64,000 bases of DNA from Sialis fuliginosa (taxonomy: Eukaryota > Arthropoda > Insecta > Megaloptera > Sialidae). The first letter of the stretch is position 1, and each line of letters begins with the position of its first letter. The DNA lies in NCBI GenBank assembly GCA_961205875.1, contig OY540821.1, positions 4,836,001 through 4,900,000 on the forward strand, in the 5' to 3' direction. Positions 10,691-36,708 of this stretch are shown here, one piece after another. Under the pieces are notes generated by a model. That model saw only the letters and a list, made by a program, of their open reading frames with translations, was not told the origin of the DNA and did no database searches. Both the position numbers and the translations under genes were made by a program.

Positions 10691-11921
10691 ACATATTTCG
10701 AAAAAATGATAATAAATAACATTTAAAGAGATTTAATTTCCTTATATTTTGAGAGAAAAAACATTCGACAATTCACCCCCCCCCCCCCCCTTCCGAACCT
10801 AAAAAATTGACAGAAACACTATCTAAAACTCGAATTTTTTAATCTTGTCTGCTTCACACTAGTTTATTTAACGGATTTTGAAAAATTCAGTAAATAAAAA
10901 ATTTTGAATTTTTTTTTAAATTACTGAATAATTTTTATGCAACTTTATGTCAGCACACATAAAAATGTATTATTGTTTTTTTCATTATACCATACTAATA
11001 ATTATTAATATAATAAACGTGTATGTAATAAAAATTAAATAATAATTTCATAATAAATATTATCAGATCTTTTTTATGATATACAAAAAAGTACTTTCAT
11101 AATGAATAATACTTGAGAGAAAAAATTATCAAGAAACCATTAGAATGTACGATTTTAAAAGATTGAATGTTCTTTTAAAATTTTGACTTTGACCCACTTC
11201 AAGATAATTTAATATAAAAAATCTTACGTTCTCCCAAAATACATACATATAACAATAATGATTAAAATTGATTTTTTATTTCAATGACAGCTACAAGAAC
11301 TTCAGGTGTGAACTTAAAGATAAGAGGGGGGGGGGCGGATATTTCGATCTTTAATAAAGATAATAATGTTATTTTTTTATATAAATATTCTCACTGAGAG
11401 ATGGAAATATGATTTTTTCGACTAAAATAATATAATTATCAGATATATTTTTTGGTACGCCACTGCAAAACCTTGTCTAAAAAATCATTTGTCATATTGT
11501 AAATATATTGTGTCATAAAATTTATAGGTAATACATATTTTTATAATTTTTCATGTAAGGCACAGTGGAAGGCACGTGAAAATTATATTAAAACGTTTTT
11601 AGGGTTTCGTCAAAATAAAATTGAAACCATATTTGTAAATCTCGTCTGTAGCATAACTCAAAAACTATTGGATCGATTGAGTTAAAATTTGAAAAAATAT
11701 ATGTAAAATTGCATGCCCATTCCGGGAAAAATATGAATAATCTCATAAATTATTTGCAAAGATATAAAAAAAATTACGTCACGAAAAAAATTCTATACAC
11801 AAGTGGGGTATCAAAATATGCATTTCGTTGAACTGATTTTTAAATTATACAGTTAAAAATTATTTATCAGCGAAAACTGGTAGAAAGTGCAAAGTACAAT
11901 TCATTTCAAAAACGTATCTGC

Positions 11922-12310
11922 AGTTCTGTTTATAAATGAATGGTCACGTTCACGACTGACCAAAAAAAGTGAACAACGAGCTTTGATTGGTTGATTCATG
12001 AAATTTCTGGTGGAATGTACCAGAAATTAAAAGACTAATTTTTTAAGCGTGTAACGAAGTGAGAAAGAAGTAACTAGAAAGAGATAGAAACTAGTGACCA
12101 GGCTAACCAAAGAACTTTTATGTTCACTTCATGTTAAGCGTTTCTGTCAGAACACTAGTTTCTATCTCTTTCTGGTTATTTCTTTCTCACTTCCTTACAC
12201 GCTTAAAAATGACATTCTTTAAATTTCTGGTACATTCCACTAGAAATTCCATGAATCTGCTGTTTTCACTGTTTTTGGTCAATCCTGAACGTGACCATTG
12301 TTTTATAACT
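11922..12310. mobile_element. Foldback (inverted-repeat) element
   Basis: Two arms of roughly 180 bp are near-complements: for example GTAACGAAGTGAGAAAGAAG on the left and its complement near 12,177-12,200, ending in 'gaatggtcac' / 'gtgaccatt'. A 117-codon ORF at 12,131-12,484 reads through the right arm and matches nothing, so I do not treat it as a gene. Confidence 0.75.
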
Positions 12311-12689
12311 TTCCCCGATGAAATGATTCTACGCACGCCACTGGTGTTATATTATGTTAAGATTAAAACTAAACAAGATGTATTGACTTTCTCTTTTGAT
12401 CATGAAACTGACCGATATTTGAAAGGCCCCGGGGGTCATTCGTCAATGATTGTACACAAATTATGTGTAGTGAATTATAGATAGCGCTTTTTAGATTTTG
12501 GAAATGCCACAATGTTTTTATATTGGCTAACCTGATTATTTGTTAACAATAAATTATGTTGTCTATGAATAAGGATATTTTAAATCTATGTATTTGTGTA
12601 TATGTTACTTTCTTATACGTCAATCGATGATGAAAATATTAATAATTCAGATTTTGATAGAAATTAATTTTTTTTTTATTTACCAATTT

Positions 12690-12752
12690 TTTATTTTGCC
12701 ATTACTGGAATCCTTGCCAAGACTGGTACCACTACCTTACTTCCTGATGTCT
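12690..12752 (+). repeat. Repeat family B, right-end fragment
   Basis: The phrases 'tgccattactgga', 'atccttgccaagactggt' and 'accactacctta' match the end of the copy at 6,530-6,580. Only the terminus is present. Confidence 0.5.
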
Positions 12753-13459
12753 GATTGTCTTTAAATTTTGAATATTTATATATTCTTGATGTAAATACAT
12801 GGATCAATCATTTCAATGTATTAAATAAAAAAATCAATTGAAAATTCATGAAAAAGGAGAAAATAATTTTCCTTTCACATATTTCAGCATTTTCAGTCAT
12901 AAAACGGTTTTAATAATCACTGTTTTCAGGTTCATGCAACTAAAATTAAAAGCATGGGGCGCTTATAAGTATATTTTATCTTACAAAAAAAAAAATCAGT
13001 AACTTACAAAATTTAAGAAAATCACGAAAATATAGTATTAGTTATATCGGCATCTGAACAGAAATTTTTATAAAGTATGGCTTGTTTCAGGTAGCTAATA
13101 AAATATACAATATAATTATATCTTTTTACTTTTAATAAATATCAGAATATAATTACACACTACGCTTCAAAAACCTCCAGGCAATTTGGTTGTGAAATTT
13201 TTACATAACTTAAAACACACGTGATAGTAATTGACTGTGAGTTAATATTTATAAAATGTCCCTATTTATAAAATACAGTAGTGACATCTATCAATACAAC
13301 TTAGTTTATTTAGGTTCTTATCTTGGATAAAAAAAAAACCTGTATTTCAAAATCAAAGAACGCCCGCACGAGTGGCTCTTCTAAAAATGTGAAGTGATGC
13401 TTTTTTAATATTTTTAAAAAATAAATTTTTATTAATAGAAAACAAACAATATTAAATAT

Positions 13460-13995
13460 TCCTTAATACGGACTTGTCTTTCTTATAGTGTAAGTCCCAT
13501 CAAAATCTGTTCAGTAAACGAATAATTGTAAAACGACGTTAAAAATACGGGCCTGTCCTAATTCAATTTCCATATAGCCTTAACTAATTCTGGGCTCTTA
13601 GACTTTCAAACAGTGAATGTCCCATCAAAATCGGTTCATTAATTTTCGTGTCAAGTCGAAACAAACAATAAACCATCAAAACGGATAACTGTAAAACGAC
13701 GTTAGAAATGCGGCCATGTCCTTTTTCAATTACCATATAGCCTAAACTAATTCTAGGGTCTTAAGCTTTCTTATAGTGAAAATCCCATTAAAATCGGTTC
13801 AGTAGTTTTCGTGTCAAGTCGAAACAAACAATTATTTTTAAACTATCGAAACGGATAACTGTAAAACGACGTTAAAAATACGGGCATGTCCTTTTTCAAT
13901 TACCATATAGCCTAAACTAATTCTAGGGTCTTTAGCTTCCTTACAGTGAAAGTCCCATTAAAATCGGTTCAGTAGTTTTCATGTTGTGTACAAAA
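13460..13995. repeat. Tandem repeat, about 165-171 bp unit, three copies
   Basis: The phrase TGTAAAACGACGTTA occurs at about 13,526, 13,689 and 13,860, each time followed by 'cgggc/catgtccttttt', 'accatatagcct', 'ctaattctagggtctt' and 'aaaatcggttcagtag'. The last two units are the closest to each other. This is a small satellite-like array. Retroelement-tail phrases are embedded in it, so it may have grown from one. Confidence 0.8.
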
Positions 13996-14596
13996 CTATC
14001 AAAATGGATTATATCAAAAATCATGGTATTTTCCAATAACGAATATTCCAATATGATCCAATTAAATTTATTAGAAATAATGAGTTCGTGCCAATAACAT
14101 TGGACTTTATCTAATCTCTGTAATAAATTAGTGTTTTGTATGACATCTTGGACGCCATCTTGGCGCTCTTTTATCAACTCATATCACGCCTGCTGTCTAT
14201 TATTATATGTAAAAATAAATTACTGAGAAATATGCATAATGTTTACATTGTTCAATCTTATATCATGTTTTTCTAATCTATACTTGCAATTTTTATCATC
14301 ATCTTCTAATAATAGTGCTTTGGTTCCTGTTTATAAACATAGGTGTGTCTATAGAAAATGTACGGGGGTTGGAAGGGCCTTTCAGAAGCCAAAGATATTA
14401 ATTCTATAAATTATAGAAACTTAAATTGCATACAATATAAAATATTTTCTAATATAATTTTTTTATCATTATTAGAATTTTTCGCACGCGTTTGTTTCGA
14501 AATAGGTCTTATCAAAATCGGTTCAATAGTTTTTAAGTTAAATTAATACAAACGAACAGGTAAATAAATTTAAAAAAAACTATAAAAATTGATCAT

Positions 14597-14760
14597 ATCC
14601 ATACTAATATTATAAACGCGAAAGTAACTCTGTCTGTCCGTCTGTTTCACGGCTAAATCGTTGAACCGATCTTATTGAAATTTGGCAGGGAGATAGCTTG
14701 CATCATGAGGAAAGACATAGGATATTTTGTATCCCGAAAAATTGATTATGTAAAAAAATA
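14597..14760 (+). repeat. Retroelement-tail-like fragment
   Basis: It contains CCATACTAATATTATAAA, 'gtctgtccgtctgttt', 'cgttgaaccgatctt' and 'gaaatttggcagggagatag'. It is the closest relative of the fragment at 2,723 and of the reversed copy at 62,378-62,600. Confidence 0.5.
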
Positions 14761-14940
14761 CAAATGCCATGCGGGAAAAGTCGCGGATAACAGCTATAGT
14801 TGCCTATAAAACGATGTATTAACCCTTTAGACGCGAAAGTCGACTGTATTTTTTTTTCTTTCGACGCGAAAATCGACTATAGTCCACGGCTCGAAAAAAC
14901 ACCATTGATATATATAGATTTTTAGCTAATTCTTCCTTAA

Positions 14941-15665
14941 GGGGAGGTTCTCATCTAGCGACCCAAAAATTACGTGATTTTCGCGATTTTTTTTCTTATG
15001 GAAGGAAGTAAATAAAGTAGTCAAGTTTTTTGGTACTTATTAAGTATGTTATTAACTACTTTTACAAATTTTTATGAACAAAAATACCGAATAGTTTATT
15101 AGTTATATGCATTCAAAGATAGTCATCGAAAAAAAAAACACCTCCACGGGCGGCAAGGTAACGCATCCAATTTTTGTCTGAAATCAAAAAATCAATGTTT
15201 TTTATAAAATAGAAGACATTTGCTAGATCTTGAACTAAAATCACTAAGAAAAGTAAAAAAACAACAAAATGGCGGACTTGCAAAAAAAAAAAATTTTTTC
15301 GCACTTTTTTTGGCTCAAAAAAGTGCTGTAACAATAAAAATAATGATTGTAAAATTATGATTTTAGTTCAAGATCCAGAAAATTTAATTATCTTTAAAAT
15401 AAAAAAAAATTCATATCGATATCTATAGTAGTTTTTGAGATATCTTGCCGCCCGTCTCAGAAAACATGGTTTCGAGAAATACGCGTTTAAAGTTTTAGTA
15501 CAACATGTATATATGTGTGTGTATGTGTGTATATATTGACTATAACTTTAAAAAAAAATTGAATTCGGCAAAACGGGTTTCACGAGCGTATTCTACGAGA
15601 CATTTGCCAACTTTTTAAGCAAAAAAAAAATCGATTTTTTGGTCGTGCTTGATGAGAACCTCCCC
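14941..15665. mobile_element. TTAA-flanked MITE (piggyBac-like target)
   Basis: The ends are GGGGAGGTTCTCATC and GATGAGAACCTCCCC, perfect over 15 bp, with TTAA immediately outside both (14,937-14,940 and 15,666-15,669). A TTAA duplication is the hallmark of piggyBac-type insertion. The element is 725 bp with no transposase. The only ORF (15,113-15,334, minus) is AT-rich and unconvincing. Confidence 0.8.
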
Positions 15666-15669
15666 TTAA

Positions 15670-16551
15670 CGGCTCTGTCAAACAGAAAGCGGACTGTATA
15701 ATGTTGCATTACCCTGGTCAAACAGAAAGAGGACTACCGCAACGGACAAGTTCAGTTCGTGGTGGGCAACGAACGGGTTGTAAATTTTTACAGAGTTAGC
15801 GCGCGGACTGGATACCAAAATGAGTAAAAGAGAAGATAATAATGAAAAATTGATTGATCTTGTGCGGTAGTGCAGTTGTTTGTATGACTTCGCTTCAGTA
15901 TTTAGCTCGGAAAACAACACTCTCGAACGTGCAATGCCTAGTCACTATATAGAATGCCTGCATTATGCACATTGACTATGGCATACCCATTACATTTTTC
16001 ATCTTGCTGCTGAACTCACAGCTAACAAAATAAGTAATTCTTCTTCTTCAGATGAACTGCTGAACATGATTATCACTATACCTTTTACAGTATAAATTCA
16101 CACTTATGAAACATAATTTCACATTAACGAAAACAGATTTCACACAAATGAAATATAATTTCACATTAACGAAAACTGATTTCGCACAAATGAAATATAA
16201 TTTCACATTAATGAAAACTGATTTCACACAAATGAAAACAGAATTAACATATATGACAATTAATTTATCTAGTGTGAAATTAATATAAAGAAAAAGTTTT
16301 TTATTCCTTATAATATTAAATATACATGTTAATTATATCACATTTCAATAAGGTCTTCCTGGCGCAATGATGCAGCATAATATCGCTCGACATGGTTTGC
16401 ATATCTAAGATGTTATGAAATCTCTTAAATTGCCATATTAGCAATGTTTTTTTAAGTGGAGTTCCTTTAAACCGTTAGTAAAACGACATATCCAGGGAAG
16501 AATGCATGTATTTGACCACTTCGGTCAGTCCGCTTTCTGTTTGACAGAGCC
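15670..16551. mobile_element. Second TTAA-flanked MITE
   Basis: The ends are GGCTCTGTCAAACAGAAAGC and GCTTTCTGTTTGACAGAGCC, 20 bp and complementary. TTAA lies outside on both sides (15,666-15,669 shared with the neighbouring element, and 16,552-16,555). It contains a minisatellite (16,106-16,245). It ends only about 60 bp before the RING-finger exon of the rols gene. Confidence 0.75.
16106..16245 (+). repeat. Minisatellite, about 39-bp unit
   Basis: Three to four copies of a unit reading 'atttcacattaacgaaaac' followed by 'tgatttcacacaaatgaa'. The unit length is a multiple of three, so one frame stays open as a repeated peptide (NFTLTKTDFTQMKY). That is a by-product of the repeat and not evidence of a gene. 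Confidence 0.75.
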
Positions 16552-16610
16552 TTAAACCTCTAAAATCTGTATTCCGTTCTGTAAAATAACCCAACATGAT
16601 TTATTTTCAG

Positions 16611-30088
<13,478 letters not shown>

Positions 30089-30214
30089 GTTAGATTTAAA
30101 TGAGGTTAGGATCTACTTTTTATGTTTATTTTAAATTAATGTTTTTAATAATTTATTGACAACAAAAAAAATTACATAATTGTTTACTTATTGGTACAAA
30201 TATTGTAAAGTAAA

Positions 30215-30220
30215 AATAAA
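30215..30220 (+). terminator. Poly(A) signal AATAAA, candidate for rols
   Basis: An AATAAA hexamer lies about 127 bp after the rols stop codon. The surrounding DNA is AT-rich, so chance hexamers are common. It is simply the first well-placed one. Confidence 0.4.
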
Positions 30221-33200
30221 TACCTATTAATATATTTAAAAATATATCAATGCAAATACAAATTTAATCAAAAATATGAACAAATATATTATAAATAATA
30301 AACTATTTTTAACCGTACCAATAGGTGTATAGAAAAAAAGGTAGAATTTAGTATATTATACAAGTTTCAAATACAAAATATGCCAATTTGATTAATTAAT
30401 ATCAATTTTAAGTACTTTTTCAATTCTATGAGTTTTGTATGTAATTATTTTTTTGATTTTATGGGTATTCAGGAATGCCAAGATCCATTTATTGTAATGC
30501 TCTTTCTTGAAAAAAGAAATTAAAAAAGTATTTGGAAGTAACAGATTTTAGGTCTAGATTTAAACGAACATTGGTTAATGGATAAGGTACTCGGATACCT
30601 TCATTCCCTCATTTATATAAGTACCAATTAAGATGAAATTTTGTATACGTATGTAGATTGATGACCCAAAAACAGAAATGATGAGAATTAAAAAAAATGT
30701 TTTTCAACCTTCCTTTCAGATCTTATCTTTAAATAGGTCTCCCCAAATGCAATAGAAAATTTTCTAAGACCTTTTGATATTAACCCTTCAGTCACGAGAT
30801 ATTTGCTTTCAAAGTCATTGCGTCTTTCCCCCTTCTAATTTCTAAACTATTGATGCAAAAAATTTGAAAAAATTCTAGAATGTAGCTTCTAATTAGTACT
30901 TTTAATGAAAATTATAACAAACATTGTAGTAAAAATAGTTAATGAAAAATTTAGAAAGTTTTTTTTATAAATTGTCAAAGAGAATGTTGAGTGAAAATGG
31001 TTACAGAAATCTATCACCTGGCTGTTTTTTTTTTTACTTATATAAAAAAAGTTATCTTAAACATTAATATCACTAGAAATTATCAAACGAATCTTCATCA
31101 ATAACGTAAATAACTAAAACTTGATAAGTGCAATGTTATACAGGCTTTTTAGTTAAAAATAAAAGTATTTGAAACTTGTATATTACAGTAAGTGTTCGCC
31201 AGTAAATCTACTTAGATATTAACTGTTTTTATTTTATTATTATTATTTTTATGTATATAAATAAATAAAATTAAATAGAATGAGATATTTTATCGTTCAG
31301 TAAGTTTAATGTAATATTTATTATTTAGAACGTTTTTTAAATAAGGCAATATAAGATAAGCCTGGTGCTAAAATAGATATAAATTTCTTTTGAAGTAATA
31401 AAAAATAACGTGCCTTTAAAAAGGAGAGGATTTTATTAAAAATGTATTTAATTATATTTCGACACAAAAAGATGTATTAAAATTAAATATATTTTTAATA
31501 TTCGATAATTGAAATGTATGGATAATAATTTATATTATAGTATATAGATTTTAAATGCAAATAAGCAATAAAAAAACAAGTAATGATTGAAAATGACATT
31601 TGAGAAAAAAATGATCGCCATTGTTTTATCCCAGCCATAGATATAATTTCAACAATTACCTTATCCATTTTTGTTCAATATTTTAACTCTCGTTAGCGAG
31701 ATGTATTTGTGAAATGATATAGCATGAAATAACTTCTGTAAAAGTTACACTAGCATATTGGACTCGGTGTTGCTCATATAGGCGTCTTAAAGCGTATTAT
31801 ATGTAACAACACCAATTTTTGGAGAGCCATTTTATATAAGGTTTATAATGGCTCATTTTATGAAAAAAATTTTAAATATTTACATAAAGTATATAACACG
31901 ATTTAAGGTTTATATGGACGGACAATCAGATACAAAAGTAGCCTAAATTTTGAAAAATATCTTGATATTTTATCATTTATGCACTTTTAATTGCACTATG
32001 TACTAAATTTTTCTTTAATTCTCTCTATAAGAAACATAATATATGACCTAATTATAAAAAACAAAGATCTTTTATAATCGTTTTTTCAAAAAATACTTTG
32101 TTTACATTGTTATCAAATTTACATGCATAACAGTCGTAGAGCGGGAAATTTAAAATTTTGTTGTATTATAATTTATTTCTCGGAAACGGTTTAGTGAAAA
32201 CATATGATATTTTGCATAATTGTTCAACTAATCAAATGCTACACTCCCTCCAAAAATTAGAAAATCGGTAGCATTTTATCAATGTGTTTTACCTAAAAAA
32301 TGCCGAAAAATATCAGTTTCCCATAAGAACACATGTTAAATTTAAATCAATATAATTCCTAAACGGCTTAGTGAATCAATTTAATATTTTGTCTATTGCA
32401 TAAGAATGCTAATGGGAACATTCCAACCAATTTTCATGTATTTGGTAGCATTTTGAAATACATCCCATACATCCTTAAATAAAACGACACATTGTTTTTT
32501 AGTAATTACAGGAAATTTTTAAACATCCACAGGCAATCAAAATCAAATCTTAGCTGAAATTACCCCATTTATTTCTTATTTTATTCTTTTTGTTGTATTT
32601 GGAATCTATATATTATAATAAAAATATATTATCATGGAATATTAACAAAAGACTGAATATTTATTTTGTGATTGTTATCCAAAAAAAAAAGTTTCGGATA
32701 TTTGTTTTAAAAAAAATATTTTTGTACATTTTATTTAACGCATTACTTCTTAAAATAAACATACAATAATACCAAATCTGATTTAAAATAATTTGAAAGA
32801 ATAAAAATGCATGCTGAAATATATTCATTTTATAATAATATTTATCATACTGTATTTAAATAAATATTTTTATAATTTTTTCTCGTTTTTTTTTAATTTA
32901 ATTTTTCAGGAAACTTAAAAGCAAGTTTTACATACCTGTATATATATATATATATTTATTTATCAATATTGAATGACCTTGTATTCTTCTTTAAGTATGT
33001 AGAAAAGGACAACAACAAAATAATTTAATCAGTATCGTAAGTTGAATTTTATAATCACAATTTAAATTTTGCACAGGGCCTCATTAGTTTAAAAATATAG
33101 TTTAAACATAATATTTAAGAATAAATATTGATTCTTCTATCAAAATGAATAGAAATTTTAACTCCAATTAATAATTTTCAGTATAAACAATGGCATATTG

Positions 33201-33407
33201 ATTTTGTAAATATGTACAATATTTTAATCAATTTATAAAATAATCTTAATTCATATCTGTAATACTTTTTTATTTATAAATGGCATTGAACTTTTTTATT
33301 CTTGATATATTTACTACACATTTTTTACACCATTATTATTTAAAATAAGTTGAATGTTACTTAAATAATATCTTTATTAACGTGTATACACCATAATTAA
33401 AAACAAA
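30221..33407. other. Intergenic AT-rich DNA, no gene seen
   Basis: Between the rols 3' end and the ACADSB start codon I find no coding exon, tRNA-like cloverleaf or clear transposon ends. There are short A and T runs and a TA microsatellite at about 32,939-32,956. The ACADSB promoter should lie in the last few hundred bases, but no motif stands out. Confidence 0.5.
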
Positions 33408-36400
33408 ATGAATTCTATAAAAAGTTTATTCACAAGTAAGGTAAATATGATTCTAAAAATTAACCTTAAATACGTTAAATAATTTGGATCGAGATATATA
33501 TTATAAATATTTTATAGTTGAATTTGTCTAGAAAATTTTTTTTTTCATTTTACTGTTTAGATTTTACGTTCGAAGAATTTTTCACGTATATTAAATTCAG
33601 GAAAATTTACGAGGTCTTGTTCTAGTCAACCACAGCCTGCTACGTTCTTAACAGAAGATGAAGAGATGATGAAAAATTCAGGTAGATCGAAAGATATATA
33701 GTATTTTATTGTACACGTTACGTATTTATTTATTTTACAGTATCTCGACTGGCGAATGAAAAAATAGCTCCGCTAGTAAAAAAAATGGAAAGCGATGGAC
33801 GACTAGATTCATCTGTTTTAAATTTACTTTTTGAAAATGGGGTAAAGATATTTTTATTTAATATATATCGATGGCGTTACTGTAGAACGGAATATATTTA
33901 TTATGTTTCAGTTAATGGGTATAGAAATAGACACAAAGTACGGAGGTGCAGGTAGTAGTTTTATGGCATCAATATTAGCGATAGAAGAAATATCTAAAGT
34001 TGATCCAGCGGTAGCTGTTCTTGTGGATATACACAATACGTTAGTTAACGCATTGATTAAGAAATGGGGCACCGAACAACAGAAAGATAAATACCTACCG
34101 CTCTTAGCTACAGAATGGGTAAGTCACAAATATACATAGCTAGGCCTGGTGACAACTAAACCAAGTCCGGGACTTAGGAGCCCCATTTGAAAAAAATTAA
34201 ATAAAATCAGGTAGAATCTACATTGATTTAAAAAAACAGACCCCGACTGAATAAATTAATAGTTACTAATGGCAGAATCTACCCCCCCCCCCCCTCTCCA
34301 GACGTAATAAAATAATAATAACAGATGATTCATTTTTAAGGGGAGTAGTTTTGCTATATCTGAAACTACTTCAGGTAGTGATGCTTTTGCTCTGAAGACA
34401 ACAGCAAAACAAGACGGGGATAAATTCGTTATCAACGGATCTAAGATGTGGATTTCTAATTCAGATATCGCAAAACTGTTTTTAGTTTTTGCGAATGCCA
34501 AGCCGGAATTGGTAAGTTATACAGGGTGTCCCACAGGATGGTGTTGAAACTAATCAGCTGTCTTTTTCAAACGGATATTGTTATTGAAAAAACAAACATA
34601 GCATTGAAAAGAAGAAAGTCTACAGTTTTTCATGGATATAAATAAAATTTAATAAAATATTTGTGCATCAATTTATTTTTTCTGTTAAAAATTATATTAA
34701 TGCAAATTTATTGCCCAAAAATGGAGTAAGCTATCGCATAAATTTAAATAAATAATGAGTTATAACCTTTTTAGTGTGGTTTCACTCTTAACTTTACGTT
34801 TTTCGTATTTAATACGAAAACTCCTACAAGAACTGCTATACGCTTTTCCTCTCGAAAAGAAGCACTTTTCAAGAAGAAAAGTCAGATTATTCATTTTGAC
34901 GCACATTTTGATTATTATTAATGTATTTTATAGAAATCAAATCAATTTTGAACATCGAAGATATGAAAATGTTACTTTAACCGATTTTCTTAAAAATACC
35001 CACCTTTTTCATTAATGATTTCGGCGCAAAGTTTTGGTTTTATTTGAAGAGTGGTGGTGGCTCAGTGATGGTTTGGGGCTGCTTCAGATGCGTGGGACAA
35101 CATACAACCACAAACATTAGAAAAACTTGTTGAAAGATTGCCTAAAATCTGCGCCGAAATCATTAAAGCAAAAGATGGTCATTTTCAAGAAAATCGGTTG
35201 AAGTAACATTTTCATATCTTCGATGTTCAAAATTGATTTGATTTCTATAAAATACATTAATAATAATGAAAAAATGTCTAAACTACATATGTTATGTAAG
35301 TTGATTTCGTGAAATAATCAAATAAAATTAAAAAATTGTTTTTTCTTTATGTGTATTCCAAATCTTGGCTTGTACTGTACATAGCCAGAATAAAATTGCA
35401 GCCTCTCCTCTTTTCAATGCAATTTTTATTTTTTCAATAACAGCATCCATTTGAAATAGCTGATTAGTTTTAACACTTTATCGGGGGTATTATTACATGT
35501 TTTCCGCATAGATTTTAAACATATATGTGTTTTGTTACGGTAGGGCTACAAAGGAATAACCTGTTTCATTGTAGAACGCGATACGCCAGGTCTAACCATC
35601 GGTAAAAAGGAACAGAAGCTTGGAATATGTGCATCGGGAACGTGTACAGTTCATTTAGATAACGTTGTAGTTCCAAAAGAAAACATATTGGGAGAAGTCG
35701 GTACAGGGTACAAGTTAGCAATCGGTATACTCAACGAAGGAAGGATAGGAATAGGAGCTCAGCAAATAGGCATAGCACAAGGATGTTTCGACGCTACAAT
35801 TCCGTATACGTTAGAAAGAAATCAATTTGGGAAATCGATATTTAGTTTTCAAGTGAGTTTGATTTTATTTATTAATTTCAAAATTTTCGTTGTTTGTTTT
35901 TTCTGACAACATGAAAACTACTGAACCGATTTTGATGAGACTTTCACTGTTTGAAATTAGTTTAAACTGGTGGTAATTGAATTAATATGGATTTGTCTGA
36001 GATAATCTCAAAAACTACTGAACCGATTTTGATTAAATCTGCACTTTCATGTTCCTTGAAACCTCAGAGGTATATCGTCACGCGATCACTCAAAACAGCT
36101 GTACAGTGAATTAATAAGTCAAAATTTAATTTGAAAATTAAAAGAAACTACATAAAAATTATGTATGGAAGTTTTTTAGAGTTCAATTAGTTCTATATAA
36201 AAGTTTGTGAGACCTCAAATAGTTTAAATTCACTCATTGATTGAACCCCGTAATTTTCCGACAGTTTGTTTTATGATTTAATAACTAGTTTTTCTATTAA
36301 TTAAATCAATATCTCATTTTTGATATCTTTAACAGTCGATGCAACATCAAATAGCGCAAGTAGCTACAGAAATAGAGTGCGCCCGTGTTTTAACATACAA

Positions 36401-36650
36401 CACAGCACGGCTGCTAGAACAGGGCCAAAGTATTACAAAGCAAGCAGCTATGGTTAAATATTACAGCGCTGAAGTGGCCCAGAGAACTACGATCAAGTGT
36501 ATAGACTGGATGGGGGGTGTAGGGTTCACTAAGGACTTTCCGCAAGAGAAGTTCTATAGAGATTGTAAGATTGGTTCTATCTACGAAGGGACCGCCAATA
36601 TGCAGCTGAATACGATAGCTAAGTTAATTGAAGAAGAATATAAGAAGTGA
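33408..36650 (+). CDS. ACADSB: Short/branched-chain specific acyl-CoA dehydrogenase, mitochondrial
   Basis: Seven exons: 33408-33440, 33561-33681, 33741-33841, 33912-34118, 34341-34511, 35544-35852, 36336-36650, giving about 418 residues (human ACADSB 432). This flavoenzyme oxidises 2-methylbutyryl-CoA and related short-chain acyl-CoAs in isoleucine breakdown and passes electrons to ETF. The first two exons encode a basic, Ser/Arg-rich mitochondrial targeting peptide. Family landmarks in order are TDEEMM-like [36 protein letters not shown] (FAD/substrate region), [31 protein letters not shown] and [12 protein letters not shown]. The catalytic base is the Glu of IYEGT, about residue 398, equivalent to human Glu414. 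All exon joins keep frame. The end of exon 3 lies in an A-rich stretch where I placed the boundary by phase. A Tc1-derived element occupies intron 5. Confidence 0.94.
34260..34320. repeat. Poly-C tract in ACADSB intron 4
   Basis: A run of about 14 C near 34,280-34,293 lies 40-60 bp before the acceptor of exon 5 (34,341). The run probably came with a degraded MITE. Length variation here could affect the distance between branch point and acceptor, though nothing in the sequence shows an effect. Confidence 0.5.
34521..35485 (+). mobile_element. Tc1-like element with internal inverted duplication
   Basis: The outer parts are complementary ('gttgaaactaatcagctg' on the left, GCTGATTAGTTTTAACAC on the right). 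Plus-strand remnants read GSVMVWGCF (about 35,059-35,085), a Tc1 transposase motif, and then [20 protein letters not shown] (about 35,118 on), a typical Tc1 C-terminus. The end of the ORF is also present in reverse at about 34,899-35,040, so the element contains an inverted copy of its own 3' part. It starts about 9 bp after the intron 5 donor cut. Confidence 0.82.
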
Positions 36651-36702
36651 TGATTGTAATTGATTTATTTTATATTTTTATAATAACACTATATTAAATA
36701 AC

Positions 36703-36708
36703 AATAAA
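36703..36708 (+). terminator. Poly(A) signal AATAAA, candidate for ACADSB
   Basis: The hexamer lies 53 bp after the ACADSB stop codon (TGA at 36,648-36,650), a usual distance. Confidence 0.5.

Noticed and set aside
12131-12484. 117-codon ORF
   Set aside because: Half of it is the right arm of a foldback element, and it shows no family features.
13460-13995. CRISPR array
   Set aside because: The units repeat along their whole length with no unique spacers, and the DNA is from a eukaryote.
13941-14177. 78-codon minus-strand ORF
   Set aside because: It begins beyond and runs into the tandem repeat array, with no recognisable motif.
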